A DNA stretch of 50,266 nt from Candidatus Rifleibacteriota bacterium (GCA_015232575.1 JADFZL010000021.1:1-50266), one strand, 5' to 3'; counted from the first letter of the stretch, positions 35,678 through 44,952 are shown. Notes: generated from the letters alone by a model not told the origin. A program made the numbers and translations.

Positions 35678-36511
35678 ATGAGTACATTTTTTCCCTTTGA
35701 ATGGGATGAAGTTCAGAAATTTGTTTCGGCAACTACCGGGTTTAATGATCACATCTTCGAAAAAGTCGAAGAAACTGATTCTACAAACTCAGAATTACTG
35801 CGCAGGGCAAGCAGTGGAGACATCAGAAAATATATTCTTGTAGCAGATCATCAATCTGAAGGTCGTGGACAATTTGATCGGAAATGGTTTGATGTTCCGA
35901 AAAAATCACTGCTGATGTCATACACCTGGGATTTCACTGAAGAACAAAGTAAAATGTTTCCCGCTACATTGATTGCAGGAATTGCAGTATCTTATTCTCT
36001 GGCAGCTTTTGTTCATGCCGACATTGGAGATTTATGGCTTAAATGGCCAAATGATATAATGTTTCAAGATCGGAAACTGGGCGGAATCCTTATCGAGTCG
36101 ATTCAAACAAATCGTTCCAGTGCTTCCACCGCTATAATAGGAATAGGGTTGAACATTTCAGATATACCTGAAATTCCAGAAAAGGAGGAAGCTTCTTCTT
36201 TATTACCTCAAATTGTCACTGAAGCCTCTGGAATATCTGTGCCGGAAATTTTCTGCCGGATAATTTATCACTGGAGTATTCTAAGTAAATTATTCAAGCA
36301 CAAGGCCATTCTTGTAAAAAAATGGGAAGAACTTGCTGCGCCATTCTGGAAAAAGGAGCTTGAAATAACGGCTCCCGCTGTTGGAAATAACGATGAGGTG
36401 TTTTCAGCGATTCCCATTGGAATTACTGAAGATGGTGCATTGAAGGTAAGATTGGCAAATGATTCTGAAAGACTTATCATTTCTTCCAAGAAAATTCGGA
36501 TAATCAGGTGA
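35678..36511 (+). CDS. birA: Biotin-[acetyl-CoA carboxylase] ligase
   Basis: Class I biotin protein ligase of 277 residues without the N-terminal DNA-binding domain, so it should not act as a repressor. Key motifs are ETDSTNSELLR, GRGQFDRKW (biotinyl-AMP loop), LKWPNDI and KLGGILIE, followed by the C-terminal SH3-like domain. It attaches biotin to carboxylase carrier domains. It starts one base after the stop of the radical SAM gene, so coupling is likely, although the functions of the neighbours are not obviously linked. Confidence 0.95.
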   Translation: MSTFFPFEWDEVQKFVSATTGFNDHIFEKVEETDSTNSELLRRASSGDIRKYILVADHQSEGRGQFDRKWFDVPKKSLLMSYTWDFTEEQSKMFPATLIAGIAVSYSLAAFVHADIGDLWLKWPNDIMFQDRKLGGILIESIQTNRSSASTAIIGIGLNISDIPEIPEKEEASSLLPQIVTEASGISVPEIFCRIIYHWSILSKLFKHKAILVKKWEELAAPFWKKELEITAPAVGNNDEVFSAIPIGITEDGALKVRLANDSERLIISSKKIRIIR

Positions 36512-37347
36512 AAGTGCTATTGTATTGTCCACTTTGCGATGATATTTCGCCAGCAGAAGTCTGTAATTATAAGAAAGTCCTTGTTAGATGTAATTCCTGT
36601 GGAATAATTTTTGTTCCGCGAATGTCTGGCTGTAATGACAATCATGATTTTTACAGACAATCCGCAACTTCACCTTTTAATTATTATTCACGAAACCTGG
36701 CTGCATCAGAAAAAAATTCACAATATCTTTTCTCAATTATTTCTAGGTTTGCTCAACCCGGAAAAGTTCTTGATATCGGCTGCTCAACTGGAATTTTCAT
36801 GCAATGCGCAGAAAAGCATGGATTTGAAGCTGAGGGATTGGAAATTGATCCGAATTGTGTCAGAATGTGCAATGAAAAATTCGGATTGAAAGTGCACAAC
36901 AAATCAGTTGAAGAATCTGAATTTGACAAAAATAGATTTGACTTGATAAATCTGGGTGATGTAATCGAACATTTTGTGAAGCCTTTGCCTGCAATGCGGA
37001 AAATTCAAACCTGGTTGAAACCAGGTGGAATCGTTTCAATTTCAACGCCAGACATTAAAAGTGTCGCAGCAAGATGGTTTCAGATAAAGCCCGATGAACA
37101 TCTTACTTATTTTAACTCAACTACTCTCAGCTCAATTCTTGAAAAAGCAGGATTCAAAGTTATATATAAGGCGCCTTTTGATCCGTGGAGGGACTTATTT
37201 TCGCTTCGTTACAGTACAACAATGAACCTATTTCCTTTATTGCCGGGAATTATTAATTTTCTTTCTCAGGCCATCGGTTCAGAGAATTTTCTTTTCAGAC
37301 TTCCTTTTCATGAAAATTTGATAATGATTGCACAGGTGCCAGAATGA
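36508..37347 (+). CDS. SAM-dependent methyltransferase with N-terminal zinc ribbon
   Basis: The 279-residue protein begins with two CxxC pairs (Cys7/10 and Cys28/31) that form a small zinc ribbon. A class I methyltransferase of the Methyltransf_23 type follows, with motif I VLDIGCSTG and LGDVIEHF. Relatives modify lipids, sugars or quinones and are common in polysaccharide loci. The GTG start overlaps the birA stop (GTGA). Confidence 0.87.
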   Translation: MKVLLYCPLCDDISPAEVCNYKKVLVRCNSCGIIFVPRMSGCNDNHDFYRQSATSPFNYYSRNLAASEKNSQYLFSIISRFAQPGKVLDIGCSTGIFMQCAEKHGFEAEGLEIDPNCVRMCNEKFGLKVHNKSVEESEFDKNRFDLINLGDVIEHFVKPLPAMRKIQTWLKPGGIVSISTPDIKSVAARWFQIKPDEHLTYFNSTTLSSILEKAGFKVIYKAPFDPWRDLFSLRYSTTMNLFPLLPGIINFLSQAIGSENFLFRLPFHENLIMIAQVPE

Positions 37348-39137
37348 TTAAGCATATTAAGCAAAACCGATATTTGTACTGCATTCTTCTGGTTGCTTTT
37401 TTTCTGAGATTGTATGATCTTGATAGAGAGAGCATCTGGCTTGATGAGGCTGGTACAAGTAATACTTCTTCGATGAGTTTTAATGTCATGATAGATCATA
37501 TCATGAGTTATGATGTTCACCCGCCTTTATACTATATTTTCATGCACTATTGGAAAATATTTCTTAACGATACTGAATTTTCACTTCGTTTTCCTTCTGT
37601 TCTCTTCGGATTAATTTGTATTGTGTATGTATATCGTATTGCACGTCGACTTTTTGATGAAAGAGTTGCTCTTTTTTCTGCGGTATTTCTTGCAGTTTCA
37701 CCTTTTCATATTCATTATTCACAGGAAGCGCGGAGTTATTCACTTCTGGCTGCACTGATAAGTATTTCGATGTACTATTTTCTTCGCATTTTGTCACATG
37801 GGTCTGATACCATCACTCCGATGCTCTCGCACACCGATGGCGGGGAGAGGGAGAAAAAAAACGAATCGTTGTGTATACAATCTGAAACTGTAGATGTTAA
37901 TAGTAACAATCATAATCCTACTACTTATTCCAATCCCAGTTATAATCCCAATCCCAATCCCAATCCCAATCCCAATCCCAATCCCAATCCCAATCCCAAT
38001 CCCAATCCCAATCCCAATCCCAATCAGAATCAGAATGAAGGTGCGGGGCAGAGGCTTGCAGCTGAATCGGGTTCCTGGAAAGATAGAAAATATTTTTACT
38101 TGTACATAACATCAACGGCTTTATCGTTGTACTGTCATAATTTTTCAGTTTTTTACTGGTTTGCCCAGAATATACTTTTTCTTTTTTTCTGGTATCATTT
38201 CAAATCATCATTATCTTTCAAAAAATGGCTTTTAATTCAGGCGGGTGTTGTTATTGCCCTGCTTCCCTATTTTCCGATGCTTGCTTATCAGATGAAAGGC
38301 TCGCCTGTGATGCTTGACTGGATACAGAAACCTACTTTTCAGAGTTTATTCCTTACTTTGATAGAGTTTTGTGGTGGATTTACCACAAGCCATTCTGGAA
38401 TTGATTTCAGTCGCTTTGATTACTCATTCAGTATTATATTTGCGTTTTTCGGATTCTTTTTTTCTATTCTTTCAGTGTTTTCCATTTCCGAGCTTAATCG
38501 GCAATCACCATCTGAATCAGCATTTTTGGCGAGAGATTACAAATTATCGGTTGGAAACAAGAGTGGTTTTGCCTGGGTTTTCTGTTTTATCTGGTTCATT
38601 TCAGGAATTCTTCTGCCATTTGTGGCTTCATGGCTGTATCTGCCGATATATGTTACAAGATGTTCCATTGCATCACAGATTCCTATGATAATTCTTTTTG
38701 CGGCGGGAGCAAATCAGTTTTTCAGATATTTTCCGATGATTGCATTCTGTTTTCTTATTATTTGCAATCTTTTTGATTGTCATACGTATTACAGAAAGCA
38801 GACTAAATCATCATGGTCAGGTGCAACAGGATATCTTGAGCAAAAAGCCAGAAAAAATGATCTGGTTCTTTTCGATGCTGATTTTGCTCAGATTGCTTTT
38901 GATTATTATTCCAGAAAGGCTTTTCTTCGAAAAAAGCCATTTCCAAATAACTTTCAGACTCTTGGCGAATTAAAGGAGTTATTGAAGGAACTGGTAAAAA
39001 ACGAAAAACGCATCTGGCTTGTTACTGCACATTCTCAGGACAGAAAGGACGTTTTTCCTGCAATGCTTTCGCAGTATTTAACTCTCAATACCAGACGCGA
39101 CTTTTTTGGAATAACCGTAAGACTTTTTGAAAAATAA
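37344..39137 (+). CDS. GT39/ArnT-like membrane glycosyltransferase with Asn-Pro repeat insert
   Basis: The 597-residue polytopic protein has the PMT_2 signature: the first outer loop has WLDEAG (Asp34, Glu35) and then HPPLYY. These enzymes transfer sugars from polyprenyl phosphate carriers to lipid or protein on the outer face of the membrane. Between roughly residues 150 and 250, in a loop between helices, it carries an unusual insert. This insert has a segment coded by a GGGGAGAGGGAG-type sequence like that at 33056, an Asn/Ser-rich part, then 13 Asn-Pro pairs and two Asn-Gln pairs. The pairs are coded by a 13-unit AATCCC array at 37944-38021. The start overlaps the methyltransferase stop (ATGA). 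Confidence 0.87.
   Translation: MIKHIKQNRYLYCILLVAFFLRLYDLDRESIWLDEAGTSNTSSMSFNVMIDHIMSYDVHPPLYYIFMHYWKIFLNDTEFSLRFPSVLFGLICIVYVYRIARRLFDERVALFSAVFLAVSPFHIHYSQEARSYSLLAALISISMYYFLRILSHGSDTITPMLSHTDGGEREKKNESLCIQSETVDVNSNNHNPTTYSNPSYNPNPNPNPNPNPNPNPNPNPNPNPNPNQNQNEGAGQRLAAESGSWKDRKYFYLYITSTALSLYCHNFSVFYWFAQNILFLFFWYHFKSSLSFKKWLLIQAGVVIALLPYFPMLAYQMKGSPVMLDWIQKPTFQSLFLTLIEFCGGFTTSHSGIDFSRFDYSFSIIFAFFGFFFSILSVFSISELNRQSPSESAFLARDYKLSVGNKSGFAWVFCFIWFISGILLPFVASWLYLPIYVTRCSIASQIPMIILFAAGANQFFRYFPMIAFCFLIICNLFDCHTYYRKQTKSSWSGATGYLEQKARKNDLVLFDADFAQIAFDYYSRKAFLRKKPFPNNFQTLGELKELLKELVKNEKRIWLVTAHSQDRKDVFPAMLSQYLTLNTRRDFFGITVRLFEK
37944..38021 (+). repeat. Hexanucleotide microsatellite, 13 x AATCCC
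   Basis: Thirteen perfect copies of AATCCC, followed by two AATCAG units, lie in frame inside the GT39 gene. On the template strand this is (GGGATT)n, which has runs of three G at regular spacing suited to G-quadruplexes. Gain or loss of units would not shift the frame. Confidence 0.97.
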
Positions 39138-39141
39138 GATC

Positions 39142-39489
39142 CTAATTGGCAGCTTTTTTTACTATTTCCATGGCTTCGGGCAAGGTTTTTGCAATGGTAA
39201 ATTTTTCAAGATATCCGATCAGTTTAAATACGCCAATTACAAGGTCATTGCATCCGACCATTATAAGCCTTCCACCTTTGGCTTTTAATATTGAGTTGCC
39301 AAGTATTATGGAACCAATTGCAGCACTGTTTATTGATTGTACAGTACTGAAGTCAAGTATTACGTAAAGCGCACCGGCTTGTATCTGTGCCTTTATTACA
39401 GCATCAAGTTCACCCAGTTCAGCTTTTCCAACTCCTTCTATCAGCATAACAACCTTGTAAATTCCATAATCACATACCTGAAATTCCAT
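39142..39489 (-). CDS. STAS-domain anti-sigma factor antagonist-like protein
   Basis: A single STAS domain of 115 residues, like SpoIIAA/RsbV. The conserved stretch LDFSTVQSINSAAIGS includes Ser55 at the position phosphorylated by anti-sigma kinases. It may take part in partner switching, but no kinase, phosphatase or sigma factor lies nearby. The ATG follows AAAGGA. It starts 12 bp after the stop of the amylase gene and probably shares its transcript. It is convergent with the GT39 gene, with four bases between stops. Confidence 0.9.
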   Translation of the reverse strand: MEFQVCDYGIYKVVMLIEGVGKAELGELDAVIKAQIQAGALYVILDFSTVQSINSAAIGSIILGNSILKAKGGRLIMVGCNDLVIGVFKLIGYLEKFTIAKTLPEAMEIVKKAAN

Positions 39490-39501
39490 AGTATAGTCCT
39501 T

Positions 39502-41349
39502 TCAATTTTGATCAAGTTTTCCTGAGAGCCATATACCTTCATAAGCACTTAAAAATAGTTTTATTTTTCCGTCCTCTACAAAATGCACTGATCCGATGGA
39601 GAAAATCGAAGAGAATCTTTGTCCTTCCGAAAAACCGAGCCATTCAACCGGTATATCTATCAGTCCTGGTTTTGGAGAACGGTTTCCCGCAACAATCAGT
39701 ACGTCATTTTCCAGAAACCGTACAAAAGCCAGTATGTCATCTGTTGCAGAAACAAATCTGAAAGAACCATTTTTCAGCAAAGCCGATGATCTTCTCAGTC
39801 CTGCGAGACATGAAACAAATTCGAGTAATTCGCGCTTGTGTGTCACATCTGACCACTTCATTGGAATTCTGTTTGATGAGGTGTTTCCTCCGGAAAGAGC
39901 AATTTCTTCACCATAGTAAATTGATGGTATTCCTGGAAACGCCATCTGGAAAACCAGAGCAAGTTTGTACAATTGCTCATTCATTTCTACTCTGTCAATA
40001 AACCTTGGAATATCATGAGTTGAAAGTGCGTTATATTGAAGATTCCGAATGCTGTATGGAATTCTGGCCATAACCGAATTCATCCACGAAGCAGCTTCTG
40101 ACGCATGAATTTCAGCAGGGAAAAGATGAAGATCTTTTTTTGATAACCATTGAATAATCGGAATAGTGAATCCCTTATAATTCATTATCGAATCAAAAGC
40201 ATCTCCCTGAAGCCATTTGCTGCCTTCGAAAAAACACTCTCCAAAAATGAACGAATCTTCATAGATACTTTTTATCTTTTTTCGGAATTCACGCCATATT
40301 TCCAGGTTTCTTTCATCGACACCGTTGCATCCAAGCATGTTTGGAGCGTCAAGTCGCCAGCCTGACGCACAGTAAGGATTGTCAAGCCATCGCAAAGCAA
40401 TTGAATCAGGGTTGCGGAACATTAAATCAGAAAGCTCTTTCGACGAATAATCAAGCTTTGGAAGTGATTTATGATTCATCCAGCCGACATAATTTTCCGG
40501 ATATTCCTCAAAGGTATACCATGAACGATAGGCGCTCTCTGGATTTTTTACTGCATCCAGAAACCATGGATGGTGCTTGCCGGTGTGATTGAATACGCCA
40601 TCAAGAACATAGCGCATTTCGTGACTTTTCAAAGCTGCACTTAAAGCGCTCAAACCCTCGTTTCCGCCTAAATGGGCATCTACTTTGCAGTAGTCAGTTG
40701 TGTCATATTTATGATTAGATGGAGCTTCAAAAATCGGAGTCAGGTAAAGTGCATTTACTCCAAGCATTTCCAGGTGAGGAATCATTTCCCGTATTCCCCA
40801 GAGATCTCCGCAGAAAAATTCTCTGCTGCTTCTGTCGCCTTCGTAATTTTCTTCCCAGTTTCTGATTACAGGTGGCGCAGTGTCAGGATATTTTCGGCGA
40901 TCAGCTCTGCCGAATTCAGGGCGGCCACATCTGAAACGATCTGGGAATATCTGATAGAAAACACTTTCCTGAGCCCATTCGGGTGGTCTGAACCCTGGGA
41001 CAAGCTTGAAATCTTCTTCATCTGGTGGCATACAGGCGTGCAGACCTGAAGAATTCAGCCAGTAAACTCTGTCAGAAGTCTGAATTCGGAAGCGGTAGCA
41101 GAAAGGCAGACATGTTAATCTGGTTTCTGCTGACCAGAAATTAAATTTTCCACGACGTTCAAGCGTTGTTTTAAGCAGCCTTTCCTCGCCGTCAGGAAAA
41201 ATTCTCAGCTTAACGTCTTCAAGCGGAACACCCGCAAGAGAACGCATGCTGATTGTAACAAGCTGTCCAGGTTCGTGAAAACCTTCCGGATAAACAAAAT
41301 CATTCGTTCCATCAGAAAATATTGAAAATAATTGCTCTTTTGTTATCAT
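39502..41349 (-). CDS. Cytoplasmic GH13 alpha-amylase (cyclomaltodextrinase/maltodextrin glucosidase type)
   Basis: The 615-residue enzyme lacks a signal peptide. An N-terminal beta domain of the CBM34 type precedes the (beta/alpha)8 barrel. Barrel motifs include DGVFNHTG (region I), GWRLDAPN with the nucleophile Asp, FGECFF with the acid/base Glu and STHDIPRF with the third acid. LPKLDY before the catalytic Asp is typical of the neopullulanase/maltogenic amylase/MalZ branch. It should cut maltodextrins inside the cell, which fits the sugar ABC importer at 46867-49889. AGGA lies close to the ATG at 41349. Confidence 0.92.
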   Translation of the reverse strand: MITKEQLFSIFSDGTNDFVYPEGFHEPGQLVTISMRSLAGVPLEDVKLRIFPDGEERLLKTTLERRGKFNFWSAETRLTCLPFCYRFRIQTSDRVYWLNSSGLHACMPPDEEDFKLVPGFRPPEWAQESVFYQIFPDRFRCGRPEFGRADRRKYPDTAPPVIRNWEENYEGDRSSREFFCGDLWGIREMIPHLEMLGVNALYLTPIFEAPSNHKYDTTDYCKVDAHLGGNEGLSALSAALKSHEMRYVLDGVFNHTGKHHPWFLDAVKNPESAYRSWYTFEEYPENYVGWMNHKSLPKLDYSSKELSDLMFRNPDSIALRWLDNPYCASGWRLDAPNMLGCNGVDERNLEIWREFRKKIKSIYEDSFIFGECFFEGSKWLQGDAFDSIMNYKGFTIPIIQWLSKKDLHLFPAEIHASEAASWMNSVMARIPYSIRNLQYNALSTHDIPRFIDRVEMNEQLYKLALVFQMAFPGIPSIYYGEEIALSGGNTSSNRIPMKWSDVTHKRELLEFVSCLAGLRRSSALLKNGSFRFVSATDDILAFVRFLENDVLIVAGNRSPKPGLIDIPVEWLGFSEGQRFSSIFSIGSVHFVEDGKIKLFLSAYEGIWLSGKLDQN

Positions 41350-41507
41350 TTTCCTGCAAATCTCAAAAAATATTCTTATTCAAAACTCAGGATATTATAT
41401 CACGCAAAAATGACGATTACTAATTAATGATTATTTTTTTTCTGCTTATTCAAATTGAAGTTACATAATTGTTGAAAATCAGCGAATTTTTGCAAAGAGG
41501 GCCGTTC

Positions 41508-43790
41508 ATGAGAAATTGTATTAAATCTAAAGTCTTTTTTTATGCTGTGTTCATTTTTTGTCTTGGATTCATGGCCGTTCCAGCTTTTTCAGAGCCTCAG
41601 AATATCCTTACAGATTGCCAGAAGATGTTTGATGAATCAGGAAAATATTCCCCAAGAGATCTTTATAAATTTTCTCACGACGCACTCACAAAGGGAGATG
41701 CCGATGGGGCAAGACTCCTTGCCCTGAAAATATTCAAGGATGGACATCGAAGCCCTAATCTATTAAATCTGCTTGCAGCAATTGAATTGAAAGCCAACCG
41801 CATTCTCTTTACCGGAGAGTGGCTGCGAAGAGTCTTGTGTATGAATCCAGCTGATCAGACAGCCAGAAAACTTCTAGCCAGACTGCCTCCAGCGCCGCGA
41901 TCAATTCCAATTCAGCCGGGTAGCCTTGATGAACACTTTAATTCAATTCAGAAAAAAGTGAATCAACTTATGAATCGACTTGATTCACCTAAACTTCATT
42001 TTGAAAGTATTTTCCAGGAAATTGCACGTGGACAACTTTACAAAGCTCTTGCGCTTGCTGAAGAGTATGAAAAAAAGTATCCGGGAATTGATGGGACGAG
42101 CCTTTCAGCGCTATGTGCCTATTACATCGGACGGACGAAAGATTGTAAGCAACTTATTGAAACAGGTCTCTGCACAGATCGTTTTAATTCTATTCTTCTG
42201 ACCCTCGAAGCGTTCATTTCCGACACAAATCCTGAAACCTCTGCTTCAAGCAGACCCAGGGCTTTGTATGACCTTGATCGAATAAGCGATGCGTTTCAGT
42301 CGGCAGAAAACTGGTGCAGGGACTTTCCAAAATCTGCTGAGGGAAATATCGTCAAAGCGCGCATATTCATGGACAAGGGTGATTTCCAGAGAGCATTTGC
42401 TGAAGTGCAAAATGGTCTTCTGGTGGATTCTGATAACCCAAAACTGGAAATACTTAAAGCTGGTCTATTTCAGGCATCTGGAAAACCTGCTGATGCAGCA
42501 GAATGCATAAAATTGGCATTCAGACGTGGTTATAATCTGCCTTCGGTAAATCTTGTTTCAGCACTTTCAGCAATTGCTGATGGAAGAAAGAGCGAAGCTC
42601 AGGAAGTTATGAAAGAAATTGATAACATGCGTCCATTTATCGATCGCGATGCATATTCACTGTACGTACAGCTTTCGATGTCCCTTGATGATATGAATTC
42701 AGCACACAGTGCCATTGAAGAATGGAAAAAAAGACAATCACTGAACAGTCAGATGTGTTTTATGGAAGCTATTTTTCTGCATAAATCCGGAGATGTTGGT
42801 GGAGCCATAAGAGCTGCCCAGAAGGGAATATCACTCAATCCGGAGAATGCTGTTGGAAAACAGCTTCTGGCATCTCTGAAAGCAGCAGCGTCCGCTCAGG
42901 CAAGTAATTCCACACAGACACCGCCAGAAAATGCCAATTCAGAAAATATTACTGCTCCTGAGCCAAAAGAAACTCCTGAGGCAACTGTTGCATCAACTGT
43001 TCCCGGAGAGAAATTTACAATTGAAGTCGGGGCAGATATTAAACCTGAAGCCGTTGAAACAATGCAGCAGATTCTTCTGGCAACACTGCAGCGCCTGGAG
43101 GCTTCATTCGGATTCACAATAGACCATTTTGCTGTAAGCTTTGTGGTTTCATCTGGCATGGGTAGCAGAGTTGCGATATATAACCCAGATAAAAACAGAC
43201 TTATACTTTCTGTGCTTTTCAGTGAACCTGAAACACTCAAGGCATTTCTGCGCGCAGAACGTCCGGATCTTGATGAGGACCTGATAAACCTGATGGCTCA
43301 ATACATTCCATACCATTCACTGGCAGCAGAATTATCCAATCTTTTTGTCAGGCAGAAAGTAAAGAACTTTGCTGCTACAATAAACGACTATCGCTGGATC
43401 CATGCTGGAATCGCAGAAATTATCGGTGGGCAGGACATGATACTGAGAGACATTCTTGCATTAACGCAGAACCTTGTTGCAAGCGGATCAGCCAGACTTC
43501 TTTCGAATTCTGAATTAAATCAGGCTTTGAGTCCGTCGAACAGAGATGTGTCGAAAATAATTGCTGCACGTACTCAGGCATATCTGATGGTATCTTTTCT
43601 TTTTAAGAAAGCGACAGGCTTAAACGATGGAATTGCACGTGCAATAAAACTTCTCGAATCACTTGGAGATGGAAAGATCTTCAAACACGCGATCGAAGAA
43701 TCATTTTCCGTTTCAGAAAGTGAATTTGAAAGTGCCTGGAAGGAAACCGCATACTGGTGCCTTCGGCAGGGAATACCTTACGAATGGTAG
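41508..43790 (+). CDS. Exported TPR protein with degenerate peptidase-like C-terminus
   Basis: The 760-residue protein starts at ATG 41508 behind GAGGG; a TTG at 41469 is in frame but less likely. A signal peptide (FFYAVFIFCLGFMAVPAFS) is followed by helical repeats of the TPR type to about residue 480 and a Pro/Glu/Thr-rich linker. The C-terminal domain has the layout of MA-clan peptidases (VLaHElaH...WlnEGlAe). The zinc residues are replaced, however: the HExxH site reads AAELSN (Ala607, Glu608, Asn611) and the downstream site reads WIHAGIAEIIGG. It is therefore probably not a protease. Its 3' end overlaps the convergent receiver gene by 13 bp. Confidence 0.75.
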   Translation: MRNCIKSKVFFYAVFIFCLGFMAVPAFSEPQNILTDCQKMFDESGKYSPRDLYKFSHDALTKGDADGARLLALKIFKDGHRSPNLLNLLAAIELKANRILFTGEWLRRVLCMNPADQTARKLLARLPPAPRSIPIQPGSLDEHFNSIQKKVNQLMNRLDSPKLHFESIFQEIARGQLYKALALAEEYEKKYPGIDGTSLSALCAYYIGRTKDCKQLIETGLCTDRFNSILLTLEAFISDTNPETSASSRPRALYDLDRISDAFQSAENWCRDFPKSAEGNIVKARIFMDKGDFQRAFAEVQNGLLVDSDNPKLEILKAGLFQASGKPADAAECIKLAFRRGYNLPSVNLVSALSAIADGRKSEAQEVMKEIDNMRPFIDRDAYSLYVQLSMSLDDMNSAHSAIEEWKKRQSLNSQMCFMEAIFLHKSGDVGGAIRAAQKGISLNPENAVGKQLLASLKAAASAQASNSTQTPPENANSENITAPEPKETPEATVASTVPGEKFTIEVGADIKPEAVETMQQILLATLQRLEASFGFTIDHFAVSFVVSSGMGSRVAIYNPDKNRLILSVLFSEPETLKAFLRAERPDLDEDLINLMAQYIPYHSLAAELSNLFVRQKVKNFAATINDYRWIHAGIAEIIGGQDMILRDILALTQNLVASGSARLLSNSELNQALSPSNRDVSKIIAARTQAYLMVSFLFKKATGLNDGIARAIKLLESLGDGKIFKHAIEESFSVSESEFESAWKETAYWCLRQGIPYEW

Positions 43791-44188
43791 TTTTGTGATT
43801 TCTCAACAGTTTTTTTGAGAAGAATGTCAAGTGATTCCATGAGATATGGCTTTTGAAGAAAGCCTGCAATGTCTTTTTCCGGGAAGTTGCGAATGGAATC
43901 CTGTTCGCTGTGACCGCTTGACAGTATCACAGGAATTACCGAGTCGATTTTTCTGATTTCCCTGTAAACATCTTCCCCGCTCATTTCTGGCATTGTTAAA
44001 TCCAGAATGACGCACGAAAAACCACTCTGTCGACACTTTAGAGCCTCGACAGCGTTTCTTCCATTCTCTGAGGAATGCACCTCGTAACCAAGATGTTCAA
44101 GCATTCTTTTGGTGGTCTCTCTTATCAATTCCTCATCTTCCACAAGTAATACCGATACTTTCTCACCCTTTGTACTTTTTTGTTTCAC
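43778..44188 (-). CDS. Stand-alone response regulator receiver protein
   Basis: A CheY-like receiver domain of 136 residues with no output domain. It has the acidic pair Glu17/Asp18, the phosphorylation site Asp63 in VILDLTMPEM, the Thr/Ser position in SSGHS and Lys113 in LQKPY. It resembles the receiver modules found at the C-terminus of hybrid sensor kinases. No kinase is nearby, so its phosphodonor is unknown. Confidence 0.92.
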   Translation of the reverse strand: MKQKSTKGEKVSVLLVEDEELIRETTKRMLEHLGYEVHSSENGRNAVEALKCRQSGFSCVILDLTMPEMSGEDVYREIRKIDSVIPVILSSGHSEQDSIRNFPEKDIAGFLQKPYLMESLDILLKKTVEKSQNYHS

Positions 44189-44527
44189 GTTTGTCCTCTT
44201 TGTAGCGCATTATTCTTTTTAAAAACCACCTGCTAGAAACAAAAGCATGATTTCAAAATGTCTTTTCTTTTGTTCTGAAATTGGAGAATTTCTATTCTAA
44301 AATTATTTGCGTCATCTTATTATATACTATATACTTAAGAAATGCCAAAAATTTTGCATAAATAAGTTAATAATTTAGCATTAAATCGATTTAATGCTGA
44401 TTGCAAAAGAAATTTAGTGTCATCTATTGAGCAAATACAAAAGTTTAATAAAATGTTTATTTACGAACTGAACATGGAATAATTCTTGCTTGTTATAGAT
44501 GATTCAAGGTAATTTTTGAGGCACAAA
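44189..44527. other. AT-rich divergent gap with a perfect palindrome
   Basis: No gene was seen. The region separates the divergent receiver gene and the small gene at 44528. It is very AT-rich and holds the 22-bp palindrome at 44377-44398. Confidence 0.6.
44377..44398. promoter_or_regulatory. Perfect 22-bp palindrome, operator-like
   Basis: AGCATTAAATC is followed at once by its exact reverse complement GATTTAATGCT, with no loop. A loopless perfect dyad in a divergent AT-rich gap is more like a dimeric repressor site than a terminator. No regulator is assigned. Confidence 0.45.
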
Positions 44528-44902
44528 ATGAAAATCAGATGGAAACAACAGTTTAATATATTCAAAAAAAAAGGCGAAGATGAAGTTCTGTCGAAAATAG
44601 ATGTAACAATCGAAATTGAAGGTCCTGAAAGATTTGCATTTACTAATATTCCTGCTATAATGAAGGATGTTACTTTTCTTGAGAACCGTCTGGCAGAAGA
44701 AATTCTCGGGCACAGTACAATTGAAGCTTTAACGATATTCCTGAAAAATGTAATTCAGAAAAATCTTTTTGGAACCTCGGACAAGCTTGCATTTCTGAAA
44801 GTAATTCAGGATGATTTTTTTGAATGTACAATCGAGCCGGAAAATAAGTCTTATGAAAACGAATTGTACCAGTCCCAGTTAAATCGTGGGTCAGTTCGGT
44901 AA
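44528..44902 (+). CDS. Small protein of unknown function
   Basis: The 124-residue protein starts at ATG 44528, with TGAGG seven bases ahead (a TTG at 44516 is also in frame). It is highly charged, begins KIRWKQQFNIFKKKGEDEV and has no signal peptide or helix long enough to cross a membrane. The middle (VTFLENRLAEEILGHSTIEAL) looks helical. No family was recognised. The next gene begins 50 bp downstream on the same strand and may share its transcript. Confidence 0.6.
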   Translation: MKIRWKQQFNIFKKKGEDEVLSKIDVTIEIEGPERFAFTNIPAIMKDVTFLENRLAEEILGHSTIEALTIFLKNVIQKNLFGTSDKLAFLKVIQDDFFECTIEPENKSYENELYQSQLNRGSVR

Positions 44903-44952
44903 CACTGGTAACACCTGTAACACAAGAACACAAATAATATTCAGGAGGAATT

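Noticed and set aside
37921..38115. Minus-strand frame coding for Asp-Trp repeats
   Set aside because: It is the complement of the AATCCC array; no start signal and no neighbours on that strand.
41445..41500. Fourth member of repeat family A
   Set aside because: GTTACATAATT and ATCAGCGAATTTTT are present, but the order and spacing are too loose to separate from chance in AT-rich DNA.
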